Shown here one piece after another: positions 1 through 8,311 of a stretch of DNA of 64,000 nt. The DNA comes from CAISKJ01 sp046351555 (GTDB taxonomy: Bacteria > Myxococcota_A > Polyangia > Polyangiales > Ga0077539). A model generated the notes under the pieces. It did no database searches. It saw nothing but the letters and a program-made list of their open reading frames with translations, and was not told the DNA's origin. Location of the stretch: positions 1 to 64,000 of the forward strand of contig JAXLYI010000011.1 of the NCBI GenBank assembly GCA_046351555.1, written 5' to 3'. The position numbers were made by a program, and so were the translations under genes. Position 1 is the stretch's first letter. Every line of letters begins with the position of its first letter.

Positions 1-244
1 AGCCGCGGTCGTCGGGCGGGAGGCAGACGAGGCGCTCGTCGCCGCTCCCGCGGCAGCGCCAGCCGTTGACGCAGTCGCGGTCGTCGCGGCAGGGCGCGCG
101 GCACCGGCGGCCCGCGCACACCAGGGGCGATTCGCAGTCGCCGTTGAAGAGGCACTCCTCGCCGAGGCCCGCGGTGTCGCCTTCGAGGAAGACGCACGAC
201 GCGGCGAGGGCGAGGGCGGCGAGGCGGAGGGGCGCGCGGCTCAT
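1..244 (-). CDS. Cysteine-rich lipoprotein, N-terminal part (runs off left edge)
   Basis: Only the first 81 codons are in the window. The protein opens with a short hydrophobic signal (MSRAPLRLAALALAASC) ending in a lipobox-like LAASC, so lipidation and export are likely. The following cysteine-rich stretch (ECLFNGDC, CRAPCRDDRDC, NGWRC) matches almost word for word the start of the mature part of the gene just upstream, so the two are tandem paralogues. Its ATG overlaps the TGA of that gene as ATGA, which suggests translational coupling and one operon. What follows the cysteine-rich module is unseen; by analogy it could be RCC1-like repeats. The signal peptide and paralogy are seen directly; the function is unknown. 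Confidence 0.75.
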   Translation of the reverse strand, partial: MSRAPLRLAALALAASCVFLEGDTAGLGEECLFNGDCESPLVCAGRRCRAPCRDDRDCVNGWRCRGSGDERLVCLPPDDRG

Positions 245-1977
245 GACACCCCCGCGCCGGTCCAGTTGACGCTCACGGGCAGGTCGGCCGAGTTCGAACC
301 CTCGCCGGGGTAGAGCCCGAGGCAGCGCAGGTCGACGCCGCCGTACCAGGCGCAGAGGCCGAAGCGCCCGCCGGCCCAACCCCCGCCGGAGCCACCCATG
401 TAGATCTGGCGCGGGTTCGCGGTGAAGGGGGCGGCCACGGGCGCGGCGTGCGGGTCGATGTTGCCCGCGCTGTGGAAGGCGCCGGCCCAGCCGCCCCAGC
501 AGACCACCTCGCCGCCGCGGCGTCGCGCGCACGCGCCGAAGGCCCCCGCGACGAGCTGGTCGGCGTCGGCGAGGCCCGCCACCGGCCGCGGCGTGGTGAC
601 GGCGGCGGCGCCGACGGTGCCGTCGCCGCGCGCGCCGTAGGTGCCGTAGCCGGCGCACTGCACCGCGCCGTCGCGCAGCAGCGCGCAGGTCACCGACGCG
701 TTCGTCACCACCGACTGAACGGGCGGGAACATCGTCCGCTGCGGCCCCGTCACCATGGCCGTCGCCGAGGCCCCGTCGGCGCGCCGCGCGCTGTCGCCCC
801 AGCACCACGAGCTCCCGTCGGCGAGCCACGCGCAGGAGATGCCCGCCTGGAGCGCGAGGCCCACCACGCCGGAGAGCCCGGGCACGTCCTCCGCCGACGG
901 GCGCGAGGCCATGCCGGTGCCGCCGAGCGCGGGGCCGCCCTGCCCCCAGCACGCGACGCGTCGGTCGGCGCCGACGATCGCGCAGGTGTGCGTGTCGCCC
1001 GCGGCCACCGCCACCGCGTCGGTGAGCGCGGCGCCGCCCGTGCGAACCACCGCGGTCGGCGCGTCGATCACGGTGAGCGTCTGGGAGCCGGTGCCGCACT
1101 GGCCGGAGACGTTCCACCCCCAGCAGCGGACGCCGCCGGAGGGGTCGATGGCGCAGGCGTGCTCGCGGCCGACGGCGACGTCGCGCCAGGGCCCGCGCTG
1201 GAGGAGGCCCGGCACCGCGCACGACGAACCCACCGCGCCGAGCTGCATCTGCGCGTTGCCGCCCCAGCCCCGGAGCTCGCCGTCGGACATCCGCGCGATG
1301 ACGGTGCCGCCTCCGTGCGCGAGCGCCGCGAGGTCGCAGCCCGCCTCGCCCGGCGTGCACGCGCCCGCGCGGCGGACGGTCGCGCAGCCGAGCGCCATCG
1401 TCGGCGCGTCGACCGCGTCCGCGTCGCGCGCGGTGGCGTCGGCGTCCGCACGGTCGACCGATGCGTCGAGGGCGGCGTCGGGGGCCGTGTCGGACGGAGC
1501 GTCGAGCGCCGCGTCGGGGGGCGCGTCGGGGGCGCCCGCGTCGACCGCGCACACGGCGGCCTCGCCCATCGCCACGCAGCGCGCGCCGGCGCCGAAGCGC
1601 GCGGCGCAGTCGAGGTCGAAGCCGATCGCGCAGCGGTAGCGGCAGGCGTTGTCGGGCGCGCAGAGCTGCTCGGCCTCGCAGTCGCCGTCGCTGAAGCAGA
1701 TGGGCGGCGCGGCCGGGTCGAGGCACACGCGCCGGAGCGGCGGCGCGCAGGGCGGCTTGGCGCAGGTGGCCCGCACGGACGGGCGGCAGAGCCAGCCGTT
1801 GGCGCAGTCGCGGTCGTCGCGGCAGGGCGCGCGGCACCGGCGCGCGGCGCACACCAGCGGGTCGGCGCAGTCGCCGTTGAAGAGGCACTCGTCGCCGCTG
1901 CCCCGACGCGTCACGTCGCGGCCGCACGACGCGAGGGAGAGGGCCGCCCAGAGGCCGTACCGGAGCGCGCTCCGCAT
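241..1977 (-). CDS. RCC1-repeat surface lipoprotein
   Basis: A predicted 578-residue exported lipoprotein. The start is placed at MRSALRYGLWAALSLASC, which gives a clean signal peptide and lipobox (LASC); an ATG 16 codons upstream would spoil it. After the lipid cysteine come a cysteine-rich module (about residues 25-140, CxxDxDC-type spacing), an Asp/Ala/Pro-rich linker (about 145-200), then a run of RCC1/BLIP-II-like blades marked by repeated CWG motifs (CWGWNVSGQCG, CWGQGG, CWGDSA, CWGGWA) that should form a beta-propeller. Such lipoproteins are common in Myxococcota and probably act at the cell surface in binding. It is coupled by an ATGA overlap to a downstream paralogue. The ligand is unknown. 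Confidence 0.85.
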   Translation of the reverse strand: MRSALRYGLWAALSLASCGRDVTRRGSGDECLFNGDCADPLVCAARRCRAPCRDDRDCANGWLCRPSVRATCAKPPCAPPLRRVCLDPAAPPICFSDGDCEAEQLCAPDNACRYRCAIGFDLDCAARFGAGARCVAMGEAAVCAVDAGAPDAPPDAALDAPSDTAPDAALDASVDRADADATARDADAVDAPTMALGCATVRRAGACTPGEAGCDLAALAHGGGTVIARMSDGELRGWGGNAQMQLGAVGSSCAVPGLLQRGPWRDVAVGREHACAIDPSGGVRCWGWNVSGQCGTGSQTLTVIDAPTAVVRTGGAALTDAVAVAAGDTHTCAIVGADRRVACWGQGGPALGGTGMASRPSAEDVPGLSGVVGLALQAGISCAWLADGSSWCWGDSARRADGASATAMVTGPQRTMFPPVQSVVTNASVTCALLRDGAVQCAGYGTYGARGDGTVGAAAVTTPRPVAGLADADQLVAGAFGACARRRGGEVVCWGGWAGAFHSAGNIDPHAAPVAAPFTANPRQIYMGGSGGGWAGGRFGLCAWYGGVDLRCLGLYPGEGSNSADLPVSVNWTGAGVS

Positions 1978-2150
1978 GGGGCGACTCTCACACGGCCGCC
2001 GCGCGTGGGACAACACGGGTCGCATCGCCCATCGACAAGTGCAATGCGCAGACCGGACACGCGAACACGGCGCGCGCCGCCTTCACCGCGTCGGCGCTGT
2101 CCGCTGCGGATGACACCGCCCCGACGGAGCGTGTCCGGCGCGGCGGACGG

Positions 2151-2837
2151 TCAGGCGCCGTCCCAGGGGGCGCCGAGCGCGTCGTGGTAGCGGGTCGCGG
2201 CGCGCACCGCACGGAGCCACGGGAGCTCGCCGAGGTCGTCGGGCGTGAGCGCGTAGAGCCGGTGGCGCCCGGTGCCGAGGTAGCCGCCGGCGTGCACTTC
2301 GGGCGGAACCGCCGCGGTCGCGTGGCGCATCACGCCTTCGAAGGCGAAGCCCACCTTCTCAGTCACGCGACGGCTGCCGGCGTTGGCCTCGTCGTGCATC
2401 ACCTGGAAGCGGTCGCACCCGAAGCGGTCGAAGGCGAGCGCCGCGAGCACCTTCACGGCGAGCGTGACGACGCCTTTCCCCGCGTGCGGCGTGTGGCACC
2501 AGTAGCCCACCTCCAGCCCGCTCGGGTTGAGCGCGACGCGCGGGTGCAGGCCCGCCCCGCCGAGCACCTCGCCCGCCTCCGAGAAGAGCCCCACCACGTA
2601 CTCCCGGCCCGCCCAGTAGTTGGCGTGGAAGCGCGTCACGAGCTCGTAGTAGCCCTCGCGGGTGATGGGCCCGTGCGCCCAGGGCATGAAGTGCCGCAGC
2701 TCTGAGGTGCTCGCGCGGATGGCGGCCACCAGGGCGTCGACGTCGGTCAGGGCCCAGGGGCGGATCACGAGGCGGCGGGCGCCGTCGTCGTAGGTGATGC
2801 GGCTCGGGGGGTGGGCGCGGTCGATCGGGAGGCTCAT
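2151..2837 (-). CDS. GNAT-family N-acetyltransferase (RimJ/RimL type)
   Basis: A 228-residue protein resembling acetyl-CoA-dependent N-acetyltransferases that modify ribosomal protein or small-molecule amines. The opening RRLVIRPWALTDVDAL is the usual first strand of the RimJ/RimL group; GYWCHTPHAGKG is in the acetyl-CoA loop position, and NAGSRRVTEKVGFAFEGV is the characteristic C-terminal motif (N..S..v.ek.GF). I chose the ATG before SLPIDRAH because upstream codons run antisense across the neighbouring lipoprotein and look non-coding. It is divergent from that lipoprotein with an 82-nt gap that must hold both promoters. The substrate cannot be told. Confidence 0.85.
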   Translation of the reverse strand: MSLPIDRAHPPSRITYDDGARRLVIRPWALTDVDALVAAIRASTSELRHFMPWAHGPITREGYYELVTRFHANYWAGREYVVGLFSEAGEVLGGAGLHPRVALNPSGLEVGYWCHTPHAGKGVVTLAVKVLAALAFDRFGCDRFQVMHDEANAGSRRVTEKVGFAFEGVMRHATAAVPPEVHAGGYLGTGRHRLYALTPDDLGELPWLRAVRAATRYHDALGAPWDGA

Positions 2838-2919
2838 GGCCGGAGCGTGCACCATTTCGCGGGCGCCGTCGGGGGCGTTGTTTCTGCGGCGCGGGCCGCG
2901 GTAGAAACGACGCCCACCG

Positions 2920-3579
2920 ATGCGCCGCCCCCTGCTCGCCGTGACGCTGCTCGCTGCATGTTCCTCCGAACCCATGGCGACCGATGCGGGCGCCGACGTC
3001 GTGGGCCCCGGCCCGACGCCGCCGGAAGAGATGGCCGCGCGGGCGCAGGTTCGCTTCGAGGTGACGGGGGCGGGGGCCTTCGTCGTGTCGCGCGGTCGCT
3101 CGTGCGCCCCCTTCGAAATCGAGCGGCAGGTGGGCGGCGCGTGGGAGCGCGTCCCGCTCGACGTCGGGGTCACCTGCGTGTGCGAATGCCCGTCGCCGGG
3201 CGCGCCCGCGGCGATCGAGCTGGAGCCCCTCACCGCGGCCGAGCCGGTGACGGTGCGCTGGGATGGGCGGCGGATGGCCTTCGTGCAGCGGACGGTCGAC
3301 TGTTCGACGCGGTCGTTCACGGGGCGCGGCACCGCGACGGAGTACGTGGGCGCGCTCCAACCGCTGCCCGCGGGGCGCTACCGGGTGAGCTTCGCGACCG
3401 TCCCGACGGCGCCGGGCTTCTGCATGAAGCTGATGAGCGGCTACTGGTGCCCGCCGACGAGCACCACGGGCGCGCCGCCGCCGGGGCCCTTCGCGCTCTG
3501 CCCGGGGACGCGGGTGTCGGCGGAGTTCGACCTGCCCGAGCTCGGCGACATCATCGTGCCGGTGCGCGTGGGGGGCTGA
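2920..3579 (+). CDS. Predicted lipoprotein of unknown function
   Basis: A 219-residue protein with a very short lipoprotein signal (MRRPLLAVTLLAACSS; lipobox LAAC at about residues 11-14), then a short acidic linker and a compact all-beta-looking domain. Mid-protein is a cysteine cluster (VTCVCECPSP), and further cysteines occur at QRTVDCS, GFCMK, YWCPP and FALCPG, consistent with disulfide bonding outside the cytoplasm. I recognise no enzyme motif. It stands alone, divergent from the acetyltransferase and convergent with the next gene, whose stop codon begins at the very next base. Confidence 0.75.
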   Translation: MRRPLLAVTLLAACSSEPMATDAGADVVGPGPTPPEEMAARAQVRFEVTGAGAFVVSRGRSCAPFEIERQVGGAWERVPLDVGVTCVCECPSPGAPAAIELEPLTAAEPVTVRWDGRRMAFVQRTVDCSTRSFTGRGTATEYVGALQPLPAGRYRVSFATVPTAPGFCMKLMSGYWCPPTSTTGAPPPGPFALCPGTRVSAEFDLPELGDIIVPVRVGG

Positions 3580-4029
3580 TCAGAATGTGAGCGTCGCGAT
3601 CGCGCGCTCGACGGAGGGCGCGGCGCGGTCGAAGACCTCGCGGTCGCCGCCGGCCTCGACCACGTACACCCGCGAGCCCTTCACGAACACCGTGGTCCAG
3701 TAGCGGAGGGTGCGGCCGTTGGAGTCGCGGGCGTAGCGGCGCTGGATGCCCGGCACGCCGTCGGCGCTCTGCACGGGGCGGGGATCGCCGTCGAGGGTGT
3801 AGCCCGTCGAGCGCAGGCGGTCGTCGACGGCGCCGGCCCAGAACTCCAGGTTGCCTTCGGGGCGGTTGGGCTCGGAACGAACCGCGAGGACGACGCCGTC
3901 GGCCGAGGTGGCGCGGTACGCGTGGTCGTCGTTGGACTCGAGCGCGGCGAAGCCGGGCGGCGTCGCGACGTGGAAGCTCGCGCAGGCCGTGGGGAGCGCG
4001 AGGAGCGCGGCGAGGATCAGGGGCTTCAT
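3580..4029 (-). CDS. Small predicted lipoprotein
   Basis: A 149-residue protein starting MKPLILAALLALPTACASF, a typical lipoprotein signal with the lipobox cysteine near residue 16. The mature part reads like a single alpha/beta domain (DGVVLAVRSEPN, LRYWTTVFVKGSRVYVVEAGG, VERAIATLTF) similar in style to small periplasmic lipoproteins that share a fold with PsbP/DUF1795-type proteins, but I cannot assign a family. The start lies 5 nt after the stop of the DUF4349 lipoprotein gene, so the two are almost certainly co-transcribed and may act together in the envelope. Confidence 0.75.
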   Translation of the reverse strand: MKPLILAALLALPTACASFHVATPPGFAALESNDDHAYRATSADGVVLAVRSEPNRPEGNLEFWAGAVDDRLRSTGYTLDGDPRPVQSADGVPGIQRRYARDSNGRTLRYWTTVFVKGSRVYVVEAGGDREVFDRAAPSVERAIATLTF

Positions 4030-4034
4030 GCGCG

Positions 4035-4913
4035 TCACTCCGAGGTGTTGAGCAGGTTCTCGAGGCCGATTCGGTTGAACCACGACACCGGGAGCTGGAG
4101 CGCCCGGCGCGGCGGGATGGGCGGGCCCGCGACGGCCACCGTGTCGGGCCGGGCGTGCACGTTGACCGTGAGCAGCGAGAAGGCCACGCGCGCCGAGAGG
4201 AAGCGCATGCGCCCTTCGATCGCGTCGATCTCGCGGGTGATGCGTTCGAGCTCGCGCTCCACCTGGAGCGCCTCCGCCATCGAGCCCGCCCGCGTCAGGA
4301 ACTCCTCCAGCCGACGGCGCACGGCCCGGAGGTTCTGCAGCCGCACCTCCATGTCGTGGAACTCCTCCGACACGTCCTGCGCCGACACCGAGCGGTGCAG
4401 CACCTCGCCGAAGTCCTCCACCCGCCGCAGCCCCTCGCGGAAGCGCCCCGACGGCACCCGCACCTGCACGCTCGTGTCCGTGCGGCGCAGCAGGTAGCCC
4501 CCCATCGCGGTCGCCGCCTCGATCACCCGGTCGATCGTCGGCGTCACCTGGTCGCGCGCGGTCTGCAGGTCGACGTCCCCCGTGTAGATGAGCATCGGCG
4601 CGGGGGCGGGCGCCTGGGCCTGCGCGTTGTTCGCGGGCGCGCCGTTGGGCTGCGCGTTGGTCACCGGGCCGCCGGGCACCTGCGCGACGCGCTGCGCGGC
4701 GCCCTCGTCCGACGGCGGCGCGGGCGCGGCCTCGCCCGGGGCGGAGGGCGTGACGTCCGCGGAGCCCGTCGCGGTCGCCGCCTCGGCCATCATCGGTTGG
4801 GCCGGCGGCGGGGGCATCGCGTACGAGCGGGCCATCTGTGCGGAAGACCCGCAGCCGGCGAAGAGGAGGGCGGCGGTGAGCCAGCCCAGGGGGTGGGTCG
4901 CGCGTCGGCGCAT
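4035..4913 (-). CDS. DUF4349-domain lipoprotein
   Basis: A 292-residue protein: signal peptide with lipobox LFAGC (residues about 17-21), a low-complexity Pro/Ala/Gln/Asn-rich linker up to about residue 105, then a DUF4349 domain. The domain shows the expected pattern: an entry strand (MLIYTGDVDLQTA), a helix, the VQVRVPSGRFREGLRRVEDF block, then a long coiled-coil hairpin (EEFHDMEVRLQNLRAVRRRLEEFL and VERELERITREIDAIEGRM) before a final strand. DUF4349 proteins are membrane-anchored, function unknown. Most family members have a C-terminal membrane helix; here the anchor would be lipid at the N-terminus. First gene of a two-lipoprotein operon, divergent from the APH-like gene. Confidence 0.85.
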   Translation of the reverse strand: MRRRATHPLGWLTAALLFAGCGSSAQMARSYAMPPPPAQPMMAEAATATGSADVTPSAPGEAAPAPPSDEGAAQRVAQVPGGPVTNAQPNGAPANNAQAQAPAPAPMLIYTGDVDLQTARDQVTPTIDRVIEAATAMGGYLLRRTDTSVQVRVPSGRFREGLRRVEDFGEVLHRSVSAQDVSEEFHDMEVRLQNLRAVRRRLEEFLTRAGSMAEALQVERELERITREIDAIEGRMRFLSARVAFSLLTVNVHARPDTVAVAGPPIPPRRALQLPVSWFNRIGLENLLNTSE

Positions 4914-5019
4914 GCGTGTGGCTCCTGGTGGTCGGACGACTTCGGGCGCCGGAGGGTAATGCGCCCCCGGGCTGCGTCGCGCGGGGAAACGCCGGCGCGC
5001 GGCACCCGCTTACACCGCT

Positions 5020-5991
5020 GTGGTAGCGTCGCACCTCGTGCGGCCCTCGGAGACGCTCCCCACGCTCGACGCCTCGCAGGCGTGGTCGCTGGTCGGCGAG
5101 GCGGTGGAGCACGTCGAGCCCGTCGGCGAGGGGTCGCGCTCGCGGGTGTACCGCGTCCACCTCGCGGAGGGCGGCACGCGGATCGTCCACCTCTCGCCGC
5201 GCGCTTCGGGGCGCGCCGAACGCGAGGCGTGGGTGCGCGCGCGGATGGCCGGCGCCGTCCCCCTGGTGCACGCCTCGCCCGCGCCTCGCACCGCCCTCAC
5301 CGCCGAGGCCGACGTCGTCCTCATGAACGACCTGCCCGGCAGCTCCATGGCCCGCGCGCTCCGCGGCGCCTCCGACGAGCTCGCGGCCCGCCTCTGGTGC
5401 GCGTTCGGCGAGGGGCTCGCGGCCTTCCATGCCGTGCCCGTGGAGGGCTTCGGCCTGCTCGACGGGGGCGGGCGCGGGCCCTTCACCACCTGGCGCGCCG
5501 CGCTGGAGCCCGTCGTCGCCGCCGCGCTGCGGGCCGCCCGCGAGTCGCCCCTGCACGACCTCTGCGGCGCCGCGGAGGAGGCCCTCACCGATTGCGCCCA
5601 CGCGCTCGACCGGGTGGCCGCGCCGAGGCTCGTCCACGGCGACGCGCAGCCGGGCAACGCACACGTCTTCCGCGAGAGGATCACGGCCTTCCTCGACTTC
5701 GAGTTCGCGATGGGGGCCGACCCCCTCTACGAGCTGGCCTTCGTCGCGCGCTTCTTCGAGCCCGCGCCCTGGTCGCACCCCGACGCGCGCGGGCGCCTGC
5801 GGGACATGGATGCCTTCACCCGCGGGTACTCGGCGCGCTTCGCGCCGCTCGGCGACGACCCCGAGCGCTGCCGCTACTACCGCGTCACGCACGCACTTCG
5901 AATGGGCGAGGCGCTCCGCGACGGGCGCGGCGGGGACGACGGCGCGGCGGCCGTGCGCGCGATGCTCGAGCGGGCGGTCAGCCGAAGTTGA
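5020..5991 (+). CDS. Aminoglycoside-phosphotransferase-like kinase
   Basis: A 323-residue soluble protein with the protein-kinase-like APH fold. The nucleotide loop region is VGEGSRSRVYRVHL (about 35-48); the catalytic loop is LVHGDAQPGN (HGD about 206-208, Asn 213), and the metal-binding DFE in FLDFEFAMGADPLYELAF replaces the DFG of other kinases. Substrates in this family range from antibiotics to homoserine, choline or methylthioribose, and nothing here picks one, so it should not be read as a resistance gene. Starts with GTG; another GTG lies 18 nt downstream. The 3' end overlaps the convergent receiver gene by 14 nt. Confidence 0.8.
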   Translation: MVASHLVRPSETLPTLDASQAWSLVGEAVEHVEPVGEGSRSRVYRVHLAEGGTRIVHLSPRASGRAEREAWVRARMAGAVPLVHASPAPRTALTAEADVVLMNDLPGSSMARALRGASDELAARLWCAFGEGLAAFHAVPVEGFGLLDGGGRGPFTTWRAALEPVVAAALRAARESPLHDLCGAAEEALTDCAHALDRVAAPRLVHGDAQPGNAHVFRERITAFLDFEFAMGADPLYELAFVARFFEPAPWSHPDARGRLRDMDAFTRGYSARFAPLGDDPERCRYYRVTHALRMGEALRDGRGGDDGAAAVRAMLERAVSRS

Positions 5992-6481
5992 GGGCGTCGA
6001 GGTCGGGCAGCTCGTCGAGGATCTGCTCGGCCTGCTCGCGGAGGAAGACGCCGGAGTCCTCGGTCAGGCGGCGGCGGCCGCGGCCGGCGCGCTCGACGAG
6101 CTCGCGCAGCCGCGAGAAGCGGAAGGGCTGCGGGATGAAGTGCTCGACCCGCAGCGCGCGGCAGTGCTGGGCGAGGTTGGGCATCGCCGACACCGCGACG
6201 ATCGGCGGCGCGTCGTCGCCGAGCTGGCGCAGCGCGAGCACCGTCGCGATCGACTGGAGCCGTGTCGCGCCGAGGTCGCACACCACCACGTCGGCGTGGC
6301 CGTTGCCGACCCGCGCGATCGCCGTCCGCGGGTCGAAGGCCGTCCGCGTCGGGAAGCCTTGACCCGCGAAGAGCTCGTCAAGCGTGCGGAGGAAGGGCTC
6401 GTCGTCGCCCACCAGCAGCACGCGGAAGCGCCCCTCACCACAAGGGGCCGGGTCCGGACCGTCGTCGTCCCAGTGTTGCAT
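5978..6481 (-). CDS. Stand-alone response-regulator receiver domain, degenerate
   Basis: A 167-residue protein that is essentially one receiver domain (about residues 18-135) with a short C-terminal helix-rich tail. FRVLLVGDDEPFLRTL holds the acidic pair, VVVCDLG carries the phospho-acceptor aspartate and IVAVSAM the conserved Ser/Thr position. The near-invariant lysine of the K-P motif is replaced by glutamine (FIPQPF), so phosphorylation-dependent switching may be altered. I start at MQHWDDDG; an upstream ATG would add about 40 residues of non-domain sequence. There is no output domain and no adjacent histidine kinase. Confidence 0.8.
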   Translation of the reverse strand: MQHWDDDGPDPAPCGEGRFRVLLVGDDEPFLRTLDELFAGQGFPTRTAFDPRTAIARVGNGHADVVVCDLGATRLQSIATVLALRQLGDDAPPIVAVSAMPNLAQHCRALRVEHFIPQPFRFSRLRELVERAGRGRRRLTEDSGVFLREQAEQILDELPDLDALNFG

Positions 6482-6600
6482 CGCGCCACCTGCGCGGTCC
6501 TTCGCACGCGGCTTCCCGGCCCCGGAAGTTTTCGACGAACTTTCGCGCGGGATGGTTGTTGACAGGGGCCCCCGTGACCGCGTTTCCCTAAGGGGCCCCA

Positions 6601-7338
6601 ATGACCCTGCGCGCCCGTTCTCTTCCCTTCGCCCTCCTCGCCCTCTGCCTCGGGTGCTCGTCGAACCCGCCGCCGCCGCCGGTCGAGGCGGGCGTCGACG
6701 CCGAGCCCGACGTGAAGCCCGACGTGTTCGTCGGCACGGGCAACCTCGTGCTCACGTGGACGGTGCGCGGCATGCCCCCGGCGATGGGCTGCGCGGCGGC
6801 CGGCGCGGCGAGCGTGCGGTTCCCCGCGAACTTCATCCAGTTCCCTCAGGACACCGTCGTGCCCTGCACGCAGGGCGAGGTGCGCATCAACGACACCGGC
6901 GCCTCGCTCGCGGCCATCACCGGCGAGCTCATCGACGCCGGCGGGACGGTGATCCACACGTACGTCGCCGAGGCCACCGTGATGGCCGGCGAGACCACCA
7001 CCGTGCCCTTGCGCTTCGAAGCGCCCGGCTCGCTCCGCGTGCGGTGGACGATCAACGGCGAGTCCGCGTCGGCCAACTGCGCGGCCGTCACGGGCTACGG
7101 CGTCTCGCTCGACGCGCGGCCCGTCGACCCGCGGCCCTCCAGCATGCGCGGCGCCTACCAGTGCCGCGCGGGCACGTACACCTTCTCGAACTTCCAGGTC
7201 GGCCCGGCGCGCGTCTCGGCCCGGCTCTTCAGCATGAACAGCAACCTCGCGTCGGCGATGGGCGAGGCGGAGATCACCTCCGGCGCCACGACCACCCTCG
7301 AGCTCAACTTCGACGCGCCCGTCCGCGTCGACCCGTAG
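6601..7338 (+). CDS. Predicted lipoprotein, unknown function
   Basis: A 245-residue protein with signal MTLRARSLPFALLALCLGCSS (lipobox LGC near residue 19), a proline run, a short acidic linker (VEAGVDAEPDVKPDV), then two similar beta-rich halves, each starting with a phrase like NLVLTWTVRG or SLRVRWTINGE followed by a cysteine (MGCAAA, ANCAAV). The internal repeat suggests two Ig-like domains. A TTGACA hexamer lies about 37 nt upstream of the ATG, but no convincing -10 follows. The gene converges on the phospholipase-like gene 9 nt away. Confidence 0.7.
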   Translation: MTLRARSLPFALLALCLGCSSNPPPPPVEAGVDAEPDVKPDVFVGTGNLVLTWTVRGMPPAMGCAAAGAASVRFPANFIQFPQDTVVPCTQGEVRINDTGASLAAITGELIDAGGTVIHTYVAEATVMAGETTTVPLRFEAPGSLRVRWTINGESASANCAAVTGYGVSLDARPVDPRPSSMRGAYQCRAGTYTFSNFQVGPARVSARLFSMNSNLASAMGEAEITSGATTTLELNFDAPVRVDP

Positions 7339-7347
7339 GCTCCGCGG

Positions 7348-8190
7348 TCAGCGCCCGCCGTTGAGCACCTGCGCGGGCGCCGTCAGCACCTGCGCGGGGT
7401 TGGCGCCGCCCGCGCCCGGCACGGGGATCGGCAGGCCGTTGTTGCCGCCTCCGGCGCCCGGGATGGGGAGCGGGAGGCCGCCGTTGTTGCCGCCGCCGCC
7501 GCCGGGCATCGGGAGGCCCGGAATGGGGCTCTGGTTGGCGCCGGTGTTGAAGCCCGGCACCGCGGGCGTCGGCACGGACGGCGGCCGCCCCGTCCCGCTC
7601 ATGAACCACGACGAGCCCTGCGCGCGCGCCGCCGCGTAGATCGCCTGCGCCGCGGCCAGGCACGGCGTCTCGGTGATGCCCGCGTGCTGGCTCCGGCACA
7701 CGCCGTTGAGGTCGTCGCGCAGGCGGTCGTCGACGCGCGTGCGACGCGCCTCGGTGCGGTCGAGCGCGAGGCCCGTGCCCCCGTAGTTGCGGTAGCCGAA
7801 GTCGTGGCGGTCGCACGCGCGGTTGAAGCTCTCGCGGAAGGGCCCGCTGATCTCGCCGAAGCTGCACCCGTCGCTCGTCCAGTCGAAGGGCGGCGGGCGC
7901 AGGCGCTTGGTCGCCTGGAAGGTCTCGAGCGGGAGGTTCATGTACCCGTCGGCGGTGGCCACGAGGAGCTGGCGCGGGGCGTTGGCCGAGAGCGGCGTTG
8001 CCGGCGTGCGCGCGCGCCCCCTCGTCCGCGAGCGCGACGACGCGCGCGACGAGCCGCCCGAGGGCGAGTTGCCGAGCACGCCGTTGGCGAGCCCGACGGC
8101 GGCGCCGACGGGGTCCTGCATCTGCGCGAGGGCGGCGGCGGGGGAGAGCGACGCGGCGAGGATCCAGACGGCGAAATGGCGGGTGCGCAT
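7348..8190 (-). CDS. Secreted prokaryotic phospholipase A2-like protein
   Basis: A 280-residue exported protein. Signal peptide residues 1-22 (cleavage after ALA), a basic Ser/Arg linker (about 44-66), then a phospholipase A2-type core: DGCSFGE, then ACDRHDFGYRNYG with the catalytic His-Asp pair at about 129-130 and a second acidic patch (TRVDDRLRDD) at about 152-160, with paired cysteines. Known family members hydrolyse the sn-2 ester of phospholipids with calcium. The tail (about 205-280) is a degenerate Gly/Pro/Asn repeat (PGLPMPGGGGGNNGG, LPIPGAGGGNNG, IPVPGAGG) ending in a duplicated AQVL, which is not part of the enzyme family. Activity is inferred from motifs. Confidence 0.8.
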   Translation of the reverse strand: MRTRHFAVWILAASLSPAAALAQMQDPVGAAVGLANGVLGNSPSGGSSRASSRSRTRGRARTPATPLSANAPRQLLVATADGYMNLPLETFQATKRLRPPPFDWTSDGCSFGEISGPFRESFNRACDRHDFGYRNYGGTGLALDRTEARRTRVDDRLRDDLNGVCRSQHAGITETPCLAAAQAIYAAARAQGSSWFMSGTGRPPSVPTPAVPGFNTGANQSPIPGLPMPGGGGGNNGGLPLPIPGAGGGNNGLPIPVPGAGGANPAQVLTAPAQVLNGGR

Positions 8191-8311
8191 GGTGCCCGCG
8201 ACGGTGCACCAGTTCGGGCCGCGTCACAAGCGGGCGTCGCGGCGCGCGCGACGTGCGGGTGTTCGGGCCTTGACCGCCCGCGGCCCGGGGCGCTTCCATC
8301 GCCGCCCCCCA

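Noticed and set aside
1988..2212. A 74-codon minus-strand frame with a CPVC motif between the RCC1 and GNAT genes
   Set aside because: It overlaps the GNAT 3' end in another frame, most of it is basic low-complexity sequence, and a single CxxC is not sufficient.
5020..5991. Calling the APH-like gene an antibiotic resistance determinant
   Set aside because: Only general fold motifs are visible; the superfamily includes many metabolic kinases, and there is no resistance context nearby.
6559..6590. Promoter at TTGACA before the 245-residue lipoprotein
   Set aside because: The -35 hexamer is perfect but no -10-like sequence lies 16-18 nt further; not listed as a feature.
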